64,000 bases of DNA from Pseudomonadota bacterium (GCA_023393635.1 JAEWKT010000051.1:51736-115735); one strand, 5' to 3'. Counted from the stretch's first letter, positions 35,102 to 44,809 are shown. Program-made: numbers and translations. The notes: generated by a model not told the origin, from the sequence alone.

Positions 35102-36205
35102 TTATGAACTATTTTGATCGCCATAAGCAGCCCATTCACGCCGTAAGGGATAGGTTTTGCGTAATTGGTCAAAATCTTGCCCCTCTACCCAACCTGCTGA
35201 ATTCACACATGACCTTAATGCAGCGTCATCAGCTTTAATATCATAAAGCTGCGGAATTAACGGTAATAATTGCTCAGTCAATCCAATATGATTATTAAAT
35301 AATTGAGGCATGCTCTCTAACTGACTTTCAAACTGTTTGGGGGCGATATTATTCTGGTTTAAATCAAAATAATTATTAAATGCCTGATAAATCATTTGGG
35401 TACCGCGCGCTTTACCTTCAAGGCTATAGCCTGCAATATGCGGTGTTACCAATGCCAGTTGATCCAATAAATGCTGGCTGATTTTTGGCTCATGCTCAAA
35501 TACATCCAGCACCACTTGCCGCTTGGTGGTTGCAATATCTGCCAGTAAGGCTTGCTCAGAGATGACTTCCCCACGCGCTGAATTAATGACCATACAATGC
35601 GGTTTAAGCTGGGCAAATGTTGCTTCATTTAATAAGTGGTAGGTCGCATGGGGCTGGTTTTTGGTAATGGGCACATGCAAACTTAAGGCATCGGCTTGCG
35701 ACAATACCTGCTCAAAGCTTAGGTTTTCAATTTCATTTAATATGACAAAGGGGTCATACCCCACCACTCGCCAGTTTAACCGTTGAGCCAGTTGTGCCAA
35801 ACGGCTGCCGACATTGCCAAACCCAATAATGCCTAAGCACATGTTTTGGCCAGCCTGAGCAAGCTGGGGTTGCAAGGTTAAGATGGCCGTAATCACATAT
35901 TCTGCCACGGCCTGCGCATTACAGCCTGGCGCATTGGCAAAACCAATGCCTTGCCGTTGTAACTCGGCCAAATCGACATGATCCGTACCTATGGTTGCAC
36001 TGCCGACAAACTTCACCTGTGAGCCTGCCAACAACTGGGCATTCACTTTGGTGACCGACCGTATGAGCAAGGCATCCGCCATTTGCACGTCATCTACGCT
36101 AATGCCACGGCCTGCTTTATAATCAAGCCTAGCGATATCGCCAAAAAAATAATCGGTTAGTGCCAGGTTTTCATCAGCAATTATTTTAAATTTATTGGTA
36201 GGCAT
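35102..36205 (-). CDS. pdxB: 4-phosphoerythronate dehydrogenase
   Basis: PdxB oxidises 4-phosphoerythronate in the route to pyridoxal phosphate. The 367-residue protein has the D-2-hydroxyacid dehydrogenase fold: ADENLALTDYFFGDIA near the N-terminus, the NAD-binding GFGNVGSRLAQLA near residue 130, VINSARGEVISEQALL near 207, and HIAGYSLEGKARGTQM near 255. The PdxB C-terminal dimerisation domain follows (about residues 285-367). It starts 15 bases after the ABC permease stop, so they are probably cotranscribed. Its substrate would come from Epd at 4846-5907. Confidence 0.95.
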   Translation of the reverse strand: MPTNKFKIIADENLALTDYFFGDIARLDYKAGRGISVDDVQMADALLIRSVTKVNAQLLAGSQVKFVGSATIGTDHVDLAELQRQGIGFANAPGCNAQAVAEYVITAILTLQPQLAQAGQNMCLGIIGFGNVGSRLAQLAQRLNWRVVGYDPFVILNEIENLSFEQVLSQADALSLHVPITKNQPHATYHLLNEATFAQLKPHCMVINSARGEVISEQALLADIATTKRQVVLDVFEHEPKISQHLLDQLALVTPHIAGYSLEGKARGTQMIYQAFNNYFDLNQNNIAPKQFESQLESMPQLFNNHIGLTEQLLPLIPQLYDIKADDAALRSCVNSAGWVEGQDFDQLRKTYPLRREWAAYGDQNSS

Positions 36206-36220
36206 GGTTTTATCTCCTGC

Positions 36221-38650
36221 TTATTGACGCCGTAAAATGCTTAGCGGTGAAGTACGCCACAACGGGCGCAAACGATACTGACCAATCATTAATGCAAGGC
36301 ACAGCATCAATACTGGCAAAATAATCCACCAAATATAATGCAGGGCAAATGGTATATTGAGCCGCCATGTCATCAGCCATGAAATGCTTTCAGCCATGAC
36401 CACGGCCATCATGCCTGCCATTAATCCAATCATGGCCATTTCAATACTTAAGCGTTGACGTAATTGACGGCGCGACAATCCAATCACACGCAATAAAATC
36501 ACTTCGCGCTGCCGTTGATCTACCAATAACTGCAAACTGGCCAGCAAAACCAGGATTCCCGCTATGGCCACCAACCCTGCCAGTAATGCCAAGGCCTGTC
36601 CTAATACCCCTAGTAAGCGCCTTACTTCATCCAATATGGCGTCAATATCAATAAAGACGGTAGTAGGAAAATCCTGAATTAAACTTGCTAACTGGGTTTG
36701 TTGCGCCTTGGGCACATAAAAGCTGCCCAGATAGCTGCCTGCAAATTCATCCATGGTGTCTGGAGAATAAATAAAGAAGAAATTAGGGCTAAAGCTGTCC
36801 CAATTGACGCTACGGATACTGACAACTTTGGCTTCTAAGTCACCCTCTGGCAGGCTCATGGTAAGCTGATCACCTAGTTTGATATGCAGCTGCTCAGCTG
36901 TTTTTTGCTCTACAGATACCTGATGGGTACTACTAAATGGCACACCGCTAACCACATGGTTGTCTTTGGGAAATTGACCGGACTGCGTCAGGTTTAACTC
37001 GCGGCGCAAACTGTTATTTTGTTTAATCTGCTCAACACTAAAAGGCTGACCATTTTTTGCAATCAAGCGCCCTTTAATATTGGGATACAGCGGTGTTGCT
37101 GGCCATTTTTGCTGAATTAAACGCGCTTGAAGTTCCTGCTTTTGATCTGGCGGTAAACCATACACGAACTGGTTAGGCGTACCCTCAGGTAAGCTATGTT
37201 GCCAACGTTGTAGTAAGTCAGTGCGTAAAAATAATAAAATAGTGAGTAAACCAAGCCCTAATGATAACGCCAGCACCTGTAAGCTAATTTGCTTTGGCTC
37301 GCGAATATAAGCTTGCCCTAATGTGGTACGTTGCAATAGTTTTAACAAGGCCAAAGCCAGCAAATACACCACACCCAACAATACGCCAATACCCATAAGT
37401 AAGCTCAGGCTTAAAACCAGCTTACCCGTTTGCAGTAATAAAAAAGTAAATAATGCAGCAAATGCGCCACCTGCAATCAGTATTTTTGTCCAGCTAAAAT
37501 GTTGATCTACACGGCGAATAACCCGTAATGGCGACACATATACCAAGCGCAGCAAATCGGGTAAGGCAAAACCCAGTAGCAAAACGGTTGCGGCAAATAT
37601 GCCGCTTATTAAAGGCTGTGCCAAGAGCAATACAGGTTGAAAACTAAGGTCTAATGCAGGAATCGCCTGATGTAAAACCTGTAATAAAAGGTATGCAAGG
37701 CCTGCCCCAAACACAGTGCCTACTAAACTTGCCACAACAAGCAACATCCCCAGCAGGCCCAAATATACTACTGCCATTTGAGCACGACTCGCGCCTAAAC
37801 AACGCAGCATGGCAAACTGGTCAATTTGCTCACTCACATAACGCTGGCATGCCAAAACAATGGCCACACCACACAACAGCATGGTGAGTACAATGGCAAT
37901 TTGCGCATAATCCTGTAGTAACTGCACGGGGCGCATTAAACGCGTATTGCCTTCACTGGCTGCACGTAATTGCAGACCTTCAGCCAAGGTACCTTTAAAT
38001 GCTGTTTGAAAGCTTTTTACCTGCTTTGGCTGACCTGCCATGATTAAACGATAATCAATGCGGCTACCCACTTGCACTGCTTCTGTGCGTGGCACATCAC
38101 TTAAATTAATCATGACCGTGGGTGAAAAACCACTCATGCCAGTTTCCTGATTCGGGTCACGTTCAATGCTGGCAGTCACTTTAAAACTGGCGTTGCCGAT
38201 GCGTACCTGATCGCCAATGTTAATTTTTAACAAGTCAAATAAACGCGGGGCTAACCAAATGGTATTCGGTGCAGGAATAGCTTGCGCGGCTTGTAACGGT
38301 TGTAGCCTAATCTCACCCCGTAGCGGAAAGCCTTGTTCTACTGCTTTAACATTGACCAGCACAAACTGCTCACCTGCTTGCGCCATGCTGCTAAATACCA
38401 GTGATGAATTAGTACGCAATTGATATTGGTCGGCACGCTGTTGCCACACCTTATCCAAGGGTTGATTAGCACTTAAGACTAAATCTCCTGCCAATAACTG
38501 CCCTGCTTGCTGGTCAATGGCCACTGTCAGGGTTTCACCTGTAAAGCGCAATGCCGTGGTGGCAGTACCTGCTAAAATAAGCGCAGCCAATAGCATCCAA
38601 ACGCCACTTCCAGCACGGCTTTGGCGCAGCATTAAAATAAACAAGCCCAC
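36221..38650 (-). CDS. FtsX-like ABC transporter permease (YbbP type)
   Basis: A large 809-residue permease with about ten transmembrane segments, arranged as an N-terminal helix, a periplasmic MacB-like region, three helices (about 255-370), further central helices, a second periplasmic region and a last set of helices, ending in RLRPLWRTSPLSILRRQ. Two FtsX domains are recognisable, e.g. AIVLTMLLCGVAIVLACQRYV and AIAGILVLLASLQLLVDQRQREVILLRVIGLSRRQLRQRL. It lies three bases after its ATPase. YbbAP is a homologue of lipid and lipoprotein ABC systems; its cargo is uncertain, with the nearby tesA suggesting hydrophobic compounds. Confidence 0.9.
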   Translation of the reverse strand: MGLFILMLRQSRAGSGVWMLLAALILAGTATTALRFTGETLTVAIDQQAGQLLAGDLVLSANQPLDKVWQQRADQYQLRTNSSLVFSSMAQAGEQFVLVNVKAVEQGFPLRGEIRLQPLQAAQAIPAPNTIWLAPRLFDLLKINIGDQVRIGNASFKVTASIERDPNQETGMSGFSPTVMINLSDVPRTEAVQVGSRIDYRLIMAGQPKQVKSFQTAFKGTLAEGLQLRAASEGNTRLMRPVQLLQDYAQIAIVLTMLLCGVAIVLACQRYVSEQIDQFAMLRCLGASRAQMAVVYLGLLGMLLVVASLVGTVFGAGLAYLLLQVLHQAIPALDLSFQPVLLLAQPLISGIFAATVLLLGFALPDLLRLVYVSPLRVIRRVDQHFSWTKILIAGGAFAALFTFLLLQTGKLVLSLSLLMGIGVLLGVVYLLALALLKLLQRTTLGQAYIREPKQISLQVLALSLGLGLLTILLFLRTDLLQRWQHSLPEGTPNQFVYGLPPDQKQELQARLIQQKWPATPLYPNIKGRLIAKNGQPFSVEQIKQNNSLRRELNLTQSGQFPKDNHVVSGVPFSSTHQVSVEQKTAEQLHIKLGDQLTMSLPEGDLEAKVVSIRSVNWDSFSPNFFFIYSPDTMDEFAGSYLGSFYVPKAQQTQLASLIQDFPTTVFIDIDAILDEVRRLLGVLGQALALLAGLVAIAGILVLLASLQLLVDQRQREVILLRVIGLSRRQLRQRLSIEMAMIGLMAGMMAVVMAESISWLMTWRLNIPFALHYIWWIILPVLMLCLALMIGQYRLRPLWRTSPLSILRRQ

Positions 38651-38653
38651 AAT

Positions 38654-39520
38654 TTAACCCTCAACTACTGGCTGAGTTAAATTTGCTTGATGAGCAGATG
38701 GTGCGCTGCTATTGCCTACAGCATTTGTTTGAAATTGTTCATTTTGAAAATGCCCATCTTGCAGGTGCAGCTGACGTCCACAACGACTCGCCAGTGCCAA
38801 GTCATGAGTAACCACTACTAGCGTCGTACCACGCTCACGATTTAAATCAAATAGTAAATCTTCAATGGCACGGGCAGTTTGACCATCTAAATTACCTGTG
38901 GGCTCATCGGCAAAAATAACTTTGGGCTCAGTTACCAAAGCACGGGCAATGGCAACGCGCTGTTGTTCGCCGCCCGATAACACACGTGGTGTTTGTAGCA
39001 TGCGGTCTTTTAAACCCACACGCGCTAACAACTCCTGGCTACGCAGTCTGGCCTGTTTAGGTGATACTGTTTTACTGAGCGTTAGTGGCAGCATCACATT
39101 ATCTAATGCCGAAAGATGATTAAGTAACTGAAAACTTTGAAAAACAAAACCTACATAGTGCAGACGTACTTTGGCACGCTCATCTTCATTTAGGTCATGC
39201 AACGGTTGACCGCATAAAAAAATCTGCCCTTGGGTAGCTCTATCTAATCCTGCCAGCAAACCGAGTAACGTGGATTTACCTGAACCCGAACGACCAGTAA
39301 TGGCCACTTGCTCACCTGCAACAATCTCCAGATTTAACTCATGTAAAATTGTTAGCTCATTGTTGGCAGTCTTCACTTTTTGCTCAAGTTGTTGCGCCAC
39401 AATAATAACTTCTTTGGTTTGGCTAGCATGTCGATGATGATTGATCACAGTGTTGCCAGACTGGTTTTGATTTAATCGTCCTGATTGCGTATTTTGGTCT
39501 GATAAATTCTGTGGGGTCAT
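38654..39520 (-). CDS. ABC transporter ATP-binding protein (YbbA type)
   Basis: The ATPase of the adjacent permease. Visible are Walker A (GRSGSGKST, near residue 76), the Q-loop (VFQSFQLLNHLSALDNVMLPL), the signature LSGGEQQRVAIARAL and Walker B (KVIFADEPTGNLDG). The 288-residue frame carries about 45 extra residues at the N-terminus, rich in Gln, Asn and Ser, which look unlike a normal YbbA. An in-frame GTG at 39400 would give a start nearer to E. coli YbbA. The ATG at 39520 abuts the possible ATG of tesA (39521) in a shared CATATG. Confidence 0.9.
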   Translation of the reverse strand: MTPQNLSDQNTQSGRLNQNQSGNTVINHHRHASQTKEVIIVAQQLEQKVKTANNELTILHELNLEIVAGEQVAITGRSGSGKSTLLGLLAGLDRATQGQIFLCGQPLHDLNEDERAKVRLHYVGFVFQSFQLLNHLSALDNVMLPLTLSKTVSPKQARLRSQELLARVGLKDRMLQTPRVLSGGEQQRVAIARALVTEPKVIFADEPTGNLDGQTARAIEDLLFDLNRERGTTLVVVTHDLALASRCGRQLHLQDGHFQNEQFQTNAVGNSSAPSAHQANLTQPVVEG

Positions 39521-39580
39521 ATGCTTTTCTCATTCAATAATTACGATTTAAACAGTGCAGCAAGCGGCACAATAAGCCAT

Positions 39581-40234
39581 ATGCCAAAAAAACGGCCTGC
39601 TTTTGCTATTAGTGCAAATGCCAAGGCATTGTCTATTGTTGTTATTGCAACTGCTTCGCTATTAACAACCAGTACTACCTTTGCCAAAACCATTTTAATT
39701 CTAGGTGACAGTATTAGTGCTGGCTATGGCATTAATGTAGAACAAGGCTGGGTAGCCAAATTACAACAGCGATTAAATCAAAAATATCCTAAGCAGCATC
39801 AGGTGATTAATGCAAGCGTCAGTGGCGAAACCACCAGTGGCGCCTTAGCACGGTTGCCAAAATTACTCAGTACTTATCAACCGCAAGTTGTGGTGATTGA
39901 GCTTGGTGGCAATGATGCATTACGTGGCCAGCCGCCTGCAAGCATTCAAAATAACTTAAATCGAATCGCCACATTAAGTAAAAAAGCCAAGGCAGAGCCA
40001 TTATTGTTAGGCATGAAAATACCACCTAACTATGGTGCAGCCTATAGTAAAGCCTTTGAACAAAGCTATGTCCATGTGGCAAAAACCCAAAATATCAGCT
40101 TGCTGCCGTTTTTTCTGCAAGGGGTGGCTGGTGACAATAAACTGATGCAAAAAGACTTGGTACATCCTACTGCAAATGCACAAACCAAACTACTCAACAA
40201 TGCATGGCCTATGATTGAAGCAAAACTCAAGTAA
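39581..40234 (+). CDS. tesA: SGNH-family thioesterase I/arylesterase TesA
   Basis: A periplasmic esterase/thioesterase/lysophospholipase. From the ATG at 39581 (MPKKRPAFAISANAKALSIV) a signal peptide ends at TFAKTILILGDS; the catalytic Ser is in GDSISAGYG, the oxyanion Gly/Asn in SGETTSGA and GGNDALRG, and the Asp-His pair in DLVHPTANAQ near the end. This gives 217 residues. The frame opens at 39521, but the first 20 codons do not look like signal sequence. tesA is divergent from ybbA-ybbP, as in E. coli. A shared terminator lies downstream. Confidence 0.92.
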   Translation: MPKKRPAFAISANAKALSIVVIATASLLTTSTTFAKTILILGDSISAGYGINVEQGWVAKLQQRLNQKYPKQHQVINASVSGETTSGALARLPKLLSTYQPQVVVIELGGNDALRGQPPASIQNNLNRIATLSKKAKAEPLLLGMKIPPNYGAAYSKAFEQSYVHVAKTQNISLLPFFLQGVAGDNKLMQKDLVHPTANAQTKLLNNAWPMIEAKLK

Positions 40235-40255
40235 TCTGCTGATTAAATTAGTAAA

Positions 40256-40289
40256 AAAAGGGGCTAACTCATGGCGTTAACCCCTTTTT
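40256..40289. terminator. Bidirectional terminator between tesA and carbonic anhydrase
   Basis: A-rich arm AAAAGGGG (40256-40263) with TAAC (40265-40268) pairs with GTTA (40276-40279) and CCCCTTTTT (40281-40289), between two convergent genes. Confidence 0.85.
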
Positions 40290-40322
40290 CAATCTCTTTT
40301 TATAATGTTTTTATACTATTCA

Positions 40323-40943
40323 TTAAACATTAAAAAATTCAACTTCACCTGTTTCCAGTGAATACTCTGCACCCACTACTTGCAACTCGCCCTTTTCAAT
40401 GAGCTGCTCCAATACAGCAGAACCATGACGCAACTGATTTACAGATACTTGCACATTGGCACGTACCGCTACTTTAGACAGTTTTTCAAGGTCATGACGT
40501 AAATCGGTATGCATCAAAATCTCTACCGAAGGACGCACACGGTTAACAATAGACATTAAGTTGCTAGAGGACTTGTTGTTTGGTTGATGCAACGCTTCAA
40601 TGGTGGCTTGAATGGCACCGCATTTTGAGTGGCCTAATACCACCACTAATGGTGCATCGTAGCGTTCAGCCGCAAACTCAACACTTCCTACCTGTGATGG
40701 CGCAACAATATTACCTGCCACACGGATCACAAATAAATCACCCAAGCCCTGATTAAAAATAATTTCAGCAGGCACACGTGAATCTGAACAACCTAAAATA
40801 ATCGCAAATGGGTTTTGTTCTTGCGCCAGTGCAGCGCGCTCTACCAAGGTTGAATCTGAATTTTTAGCTTTAGCTGGCTGGCCAGATGCGAACTCTTTAT
40901 TGCCTTGTTTTAATCGCTCAAGTGCTTCTGCTGCCGAAATCAT
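40323..40943 (-). CDS. can: Beta-carbonic anhydrase
   Basis: A 206-residue beta-class zinc enzyme that interconverts CO2 and bicarbonate, needed for carboxylation reactions in air. The zinc ligands are Cys52 (with the Asp54-Arg56 dyad in GCSDSRVP), His105 and Cys108 (GHSKCGAI). The sequence VRVAGNIVAPSQ-like motif near residue 75 is also typical. It stands alone on the minus strand, convergent with tesA. The length is normal. The exact symbol (can or cynT) is a convention; no cyanate genes are near. Confidence 0.93.
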   Translation of the reverse strand: MISAAEALERLKQGNKEFASGQPAKAKNSDSTLVERAALAQEQNPFAIILGCSDSRVPAEIIFNQGLGDLFVIRVAGNIVAPSQVGSVEFAAERYDAPLVVVLGHSKCGAIQATIEALHQPNNKSSSNLMSIVNRVRPSVEILMHTDLRHDLEKLSKVAVRANVQVSVNQLRHGSAVLEQLIEKGELQVVGAEYSLETGEVEFFNV

Positions 40944-41187
40944 GCGATGCTACCCATAGTTGCTAAAGATAAAATATATTATGAGCTATAAAGGCTGCTT
41001 TTTTATAGCAATATGCATCAAATTTGCACAAAAAAAATCGATAGCCAAGTAACTTTTTTAGAATACCCTTTGGATTTTATAAATATTCATAACACTTACC
41101 AACAAAAAGAAACCGTTGTTCTCTAAGAAAAAAATACTTAGCCTTTACAATGGCGCACTATTTCTTTGTTTGAATAGTATAGGTGAT

Positions 41188-42468
41188 ATGCAAAATTTTG
41201 ATTTACATAGTAGGTTGTGGGAAAAATTTGAACTCTGGCTTGATCAATATAATTGGCTAGAAATGCTACTGGGGCTAGGCACGCTCATTTTATTTGCCTG
41301 GCTTGCCAACTGGATTGCCAAACATGTGCTGGTACGGGGTATTCGCCGCTTTACCCAACTATTACCACTTAGCCGTGATGGTGCATTAAGTCGCTATCAA
41401 ATGATTGAGCGTTTTGCCAATATTGTGCCTGCCTTAATTATTAGAAATGGTATCTCAGAGGTTCCCCATTTATCTCTTTCTCTGATAAGAATCATTGAAA
41501 TGCTGGCACAGGCCTCCGTATTTATTACGATTGTGCTTACTTTAAGTGCTGGCTTAAATGTCATCAATAATTTGTATATGCGTCGCCCTGACTCACGCAA
41601 CAAGCCAATTAAGGGCTATTTGCAGCTTATAAAAATCATTTTATTTATTGTCTGTGCCTTATTAATTATCGGCACTTTTTTGCAAAAAAACGTCTTTACC
41701 CTATTGGCTGGTTTTGGTGCCATGGCTGCGGTGATTATGCTGGTATTTCAAAATACTATTTTATCGCTGGTGGCCAGCATTCAAATTTCATCCTATGACA
41801 TGATCCGCATGGGTGACTGGATTACCATGCCTGGCCTCAATGCCGATGGTGATGTAATTGATATGTCGCTCAACACCATTAAAGTGCAAAACTTTGACAA
41901 AACCATTACTACTATTCCCACCAACCGCTTGATTACCGACACCTTTATGAACTGGCGTGGTATGACCGATTCGGGCGGACGTCGTATTAAACGGGCTATT
42001 TTACTGGATCAAACCAGTGTGCATTTTTTAAATGATGATGAATACCAGCACTTAAAATCATCGTTTTTACTGGACAAATACCTTGATGAAAAAAACAGGG
42101 AAATTATTGCCTGGAATGAAAAATTAGGCACTCAAGCCAATAGCAAACTCAATCAGCGCGCCCTAACCAACATTGGCACCTTACGCGCTTATTTAAATCA
42201 TTATTTGCAAAACCATCCAGGGATTCATCAGGAGATGACACTTCTGGTGCGCCAGTTAGAACCCACTGCACAAGGCCTGCCTCTAGAAATTTATTGCTTT
42301 ACCAACGACACTAACTGGACATTTTATGAAAATGTGCAATCAGATATTTTTGATCACTTGCTTGCTATCCTGCCTGAGTTTGGCTTGCGGGTGTATCAAC
42401 AACCAACGGGTAATGACGTCACGCAGCTCAAGCTACATACGCCTATTCCCTTTCAACCTTCTGAGTAA
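41188..42468 (+). CDS. ybdG: MscS-family mechanosensitive channel (YbdG type)
   Basis: A 426-residue channel close to E. coli YbdG (415). Five transmembrane segments lie in the first 195 residues, followed by the MscS pore helix and beta domain: LAGFGAMAAVIMLVFQNTILSLVASIQISSYDMIRMGDWITMPG. The pattern SGGRRIKRAI, then the C-terminal LEIYCFTNDTNWTFYENVQSDIFDHLLAI and QPTGNDV, match YbdG closely. It guards cells in mild osmotic shock and is linked to signalling. The start is the ATG with AGGTGAT just upstream; an in-frame TTG 24 codons earlier is less likely. Confidence 0.93.
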   Translation: MQNFDLHSRLWEKFELWLDQYNWLEMLLGLGTLILFAWLANWIAKHVLVRGIRRFTQLLPLSRDGALSRYQMIERFANIVPALIIRNGISEVPHLSLSLIRIIEMLAQASVFITIVLTLSAGLNVINNLYMRRPDSRNKPIKGYLQLIKIILFIVCALLIIGTFLQKNVFTLLAGFGAMAAVIMLVFQNTILSLVASIQISSYDMIRMGDWITMPGLNADGDVIDMSLNTIKVQNFDKTITTIPTNRLITDTFMNWRGMTDSGGRRIKRAILLDQTSVHFLNDDEYQHLKSSFLLDKYLDEKNREIIAWNEKLGTQANSKLNQRALTNIGTLRAYLNHYLQNHPGIHQEMTLLVRQLEPTAQGLPLEIYCFTNDTNWTFYENVQSDIFDHLLAILPEFGLRVYQQPTGNDVTQLKLHTPIPFQPSE

Positions 42469-42518
42469 ACGCTGCATGCAAGCAGTCTAAACAGGTCGCC
42501 AACATAGCTATATCATAT

Positions 42519-42550
42519 AGCCAGACAATATTTCATTCGTCTGGCTTTTT
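42519..42550 (+). terminator. Terminator of ybdG
   Basis: Perfect 8-base arms AGCCAGAC (42519-42526) and GTCTGGCT (42539-42546) followed by T residues. Confidence 0.85.
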
Positions 42551-42667
42551 ATTATCAACAGCAAGCGAATTGACCCTACATGCTTAAAAAATATTTACAG
42601 GTGTCAACGATAATTTTGCCAGGTCTGCTAGGCTAGTATAAATAATACTGACTAAAGGACTATACCT

Positions 42668-43669
42668 ATGCTTAAAACCATAGCAAAACCATTACTGCCC
42701 CTTATTTTTGCATTGGGCTTAACTGGTTTTTCAGCTTCTGTGCTCGCTGCCCCACTGACACAGCAAAGTTTCCAACAGGTACTACAAGAAGAGCGCGCTT
42801 GGGCAGGCTTGACATCGCACAGCCTTAAAGTAGGCGATATTGAATGGACTTATAGCGAAGGCGGCGACAAAGCCAAACCGACAGTAATGCTAGTGCATGG
42901 TTTATCGGGTAGCCGTGACAACTGGAATCGTGTTGCACGTTATTTAACCCCTTATTACCATGTCATTATTCCCGATTTACCCGCCCATGGCGACACCAAA
43001 GTACCTGCCGATTATGATCCGCAAGTGCCAAGCATGGTGGAATCCTTACGCCGTTTTACTGAAGCGGCCAGCATTAATAAAAACTTAAATGTGGCTGGAC
43101 ACTCTTTAGGCGGTGCAGTTGCCAGCTTGTATGCAGCGCAATACTTTTATGATGTGCAAAGCTTATTATTGGTTGATAGCGCAGGGGTGTTTAAAACTGC
43201 CCAAAGTCCTTACTTAAAAGATCCAACCTTATTGCGCAACTTGGTGGTCAGTAAGCCAGGTGACTTTGATAATTTAATGAAAATTGCCATGTATTACCCA
43301 CCGTTTATTCCCTCTGCCCTTAAACAAGAACAGGAAAAGGTGATGATTGGGCAAGCAGCAAATACGCGTAAAGTGATTGAGCAACTGATTAAAATGTATA
43401 GCTTTTATACACCAGAAACCTTTGCACTAGCTGCGCGTGCCATTGAGGCACCGACCTTAATTATGTGGGGTCAGCAGGATAAAATTATTGACGTCAATGT
43501 CGTGCCAGAGCTAAAAGGGTTAATTAAAAATGCAGAAGCACCTGTGATTTTACCCAATGTTGGTCATACGCCTATTTTGGAAGCTGAGCAATTGGTAATT
43601 CAAAAGTATTTACCATTTTTACAAAAAGCAGTGGCCAAACCCAATCCATTTGCAGGATCGGCGCCTTAG
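42668..43669 (+). CDS. Exported alpha/beta hydrolase, lipase-like
   Basis: A 333-residue hydrolase with a signal peptide (residues 1-27, ending SVLA before APLTQ). The oxyanion HG is in VMLVHGLSGSRDNW, the nucleophile in GHSLGG (Ser146), the likely Asp in MWGQQDKIIDVNV (about residue 275) and the His in NVGHTPILEAEQ (about residue 299). The lid region between strands 6 and 7 is long. It resembles the lipase-1 type found in Moraxella and Psychrobacter. It acts outside the cytoplasm, presumably on lipid esters. No chaperone gene is nearby. Confidence 0.85.
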   Translation: MLKTIAKPLLPLIFALGLTGFSASVLAAPLTQQSFQQVLQEERAWAGLTSHSLKVGDIEWTYSEGGDKAKPTVMLVHGLSGSRDNWNRVARYLTPYYHVIIPDLPAHGDTKVPADYDPQVPSMVESLRRFTEAASINKNLNVAGHSLGGAVASLYAAQYFYDVQSLLLVDSAGVFKTAQSPYLKDPTLLRNLVVSKPGDFDNLMKIAMYYPPFIPSALKQEQEKVMIGQAANTRKVIEQLIKMYSFYTPETFALAARAIEAPTLIMWGQQDKIIDVNVVPELKGLIKNAEAPVILPNVGHTPILEAEQLVIQKYLPFLQKAVAKPNPFAGSAP

Positions 43670-43680
43670 ATAAAAGTGCG

Positions 43681-43748
43681 TTTGAGCAATGGTTTGGTTA
43701 AGCTCAAATTGAGTAAGCAGGTTTAAACCAACAAATTATAGCCTGCTT
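43681..43748. repeat. Two inverted repeats before the 331-aa unknown gene
   Basis: TTTGAGC (43681-43687)/GCTCAAA (43702-43708) and AAGCAGG (43715-43721)/CCTGCTT (43742-43748) are perfect complements in the 144-base gap. Neither has a strong T run. They may end the lipase transcript or control the next gene. Confidence 0.45.
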
Positions 43749-43813
43749 ATTTGAAAAATATTTTGAACAGACGATTTTTCCATCACCTTTTACAGTTTTA
43801 TCAAGGGGTTATC

Positions 43814-44809
43814 ATGCACTCAAAAGCCGCGCAATTGCTACAGGTTCAACTTGAGTTTATTTTAAAACAATTCCAAACTGAGCAAACCGTGGTTGATGAA
43901 ACCAATGCCCTGTTTGCCCATTTATCTAACAAATCAATTGAGCAACTGATTAGCCAGGAACACCTGCAAGCCTTGGTCAGCACTCAAGTGCTAGATTATC
44001 CACTTCAGGCGCATTTTACGGATCAAGTTGTGGCACAAATTCAATTTGCCCTAAGCCATGACAGTAACCAGCAAATGAATGTGGCTAACCTGATTCCAGA
44101 AGAATCTGTAGAAATTGTGGCACAGTATTTATCTAGCCAAAAAAATCATCGCGAAGCATTTATTCACCGAATTTTTAGTAACCCTGCCTATGCGCAAATG
44201 CTGTCACAAACCATTAGCCATGCCATTAATGACTACATGGAAAACAATATGATTGCCAAAAAAATGCCTGGCATGGGAAGCCTGATGAAAATGGGCAAAA
44301 ACGTGCTAGAGCGCGCAACCGACAGCAATTTAGATAGCGCACTACAAGGTTATTTAAGTAAAAATATTAATAACCTGATTGGCGTCAGTGAAAAAATGGC
44401 CAATAAACACTTGAATGATCAACAGGTGTATCAATTGATTAAGCAAGGTTGGCAAACCATTGCACAGCAACCAGTAAGCAATATTAATCACTATGTCAGC
44501 CCTGAAGGGATCAGCAATGGCGCACAAGTGATTAGTCGCACGTGGGACAGTTTGCGCAGTACTGACTATATTGCCACGCAAGTCAAAGATGGGATTACCC
44601 ATTGGTATAGCAATAATAAACAGCACACATTGGGCAAAATTCTGCGTGACCTGAACGTGGATGCTGCCTTGATTGAGCAAGAATTAAAACTTGCTGTCAT
44701 GCCTGTCATTGGGCAACTCATTGCCGATGGCTATTTGGCCAAACGGGTAGAAAGCCTGTTGCGCGAGTTTTATGAGTCTAGCGAAGTGGCGGCTATTTTT
44801 GCAGAGTAA
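43814..44809 (+). CDS. Helical cytoplasmic protein of unknown function
   Basis: I do not recognise this 331-residue protein. It is almost entirely helical and polar, rich in Gln, Leu and Asn, with no signal peptide, no transmembrane segment and no cysteine seen. A Gly/Met-rich turn near residue 150 (KKMPGMGSLMKMGKN) divides two helical halves. The start is the ATG at 43814, with AAGGGG five bases upstream; an in-frame TTG 21 codons earlier would lack a site. It precedes the YbjN gene by 67 bases on the same strand and may share its transcript. Confidence 0.7.
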   Translation: MHSKAAQLLQVQLEFILKQFQTEQTVVDETNALFAHLSNKSIEQLISQEHLQALVSTQVLDYPLQAHFTDQVVAQIQFALSHDSNQQMNVANLIPEESVEIVAQYLSSQKNHREAFIHRIFSNPAYAQMLSQTISHAINDYMENNMIAKKMPGMGSLMKMGKNVLERATDSNLDSALQGYLSKNINNLIGVSEKMANKHLNDQQVYQLIKQGWQTIAQQPVSNINHYVSPEGISNGAQVISRTWDSLRSTDYIATQVKDGITHWYSNNKQHTLGKILRDLNVDAALIEQELKLAVMPVIGQLIADGYLAKRVESLLREFYESSEVAAIFAE

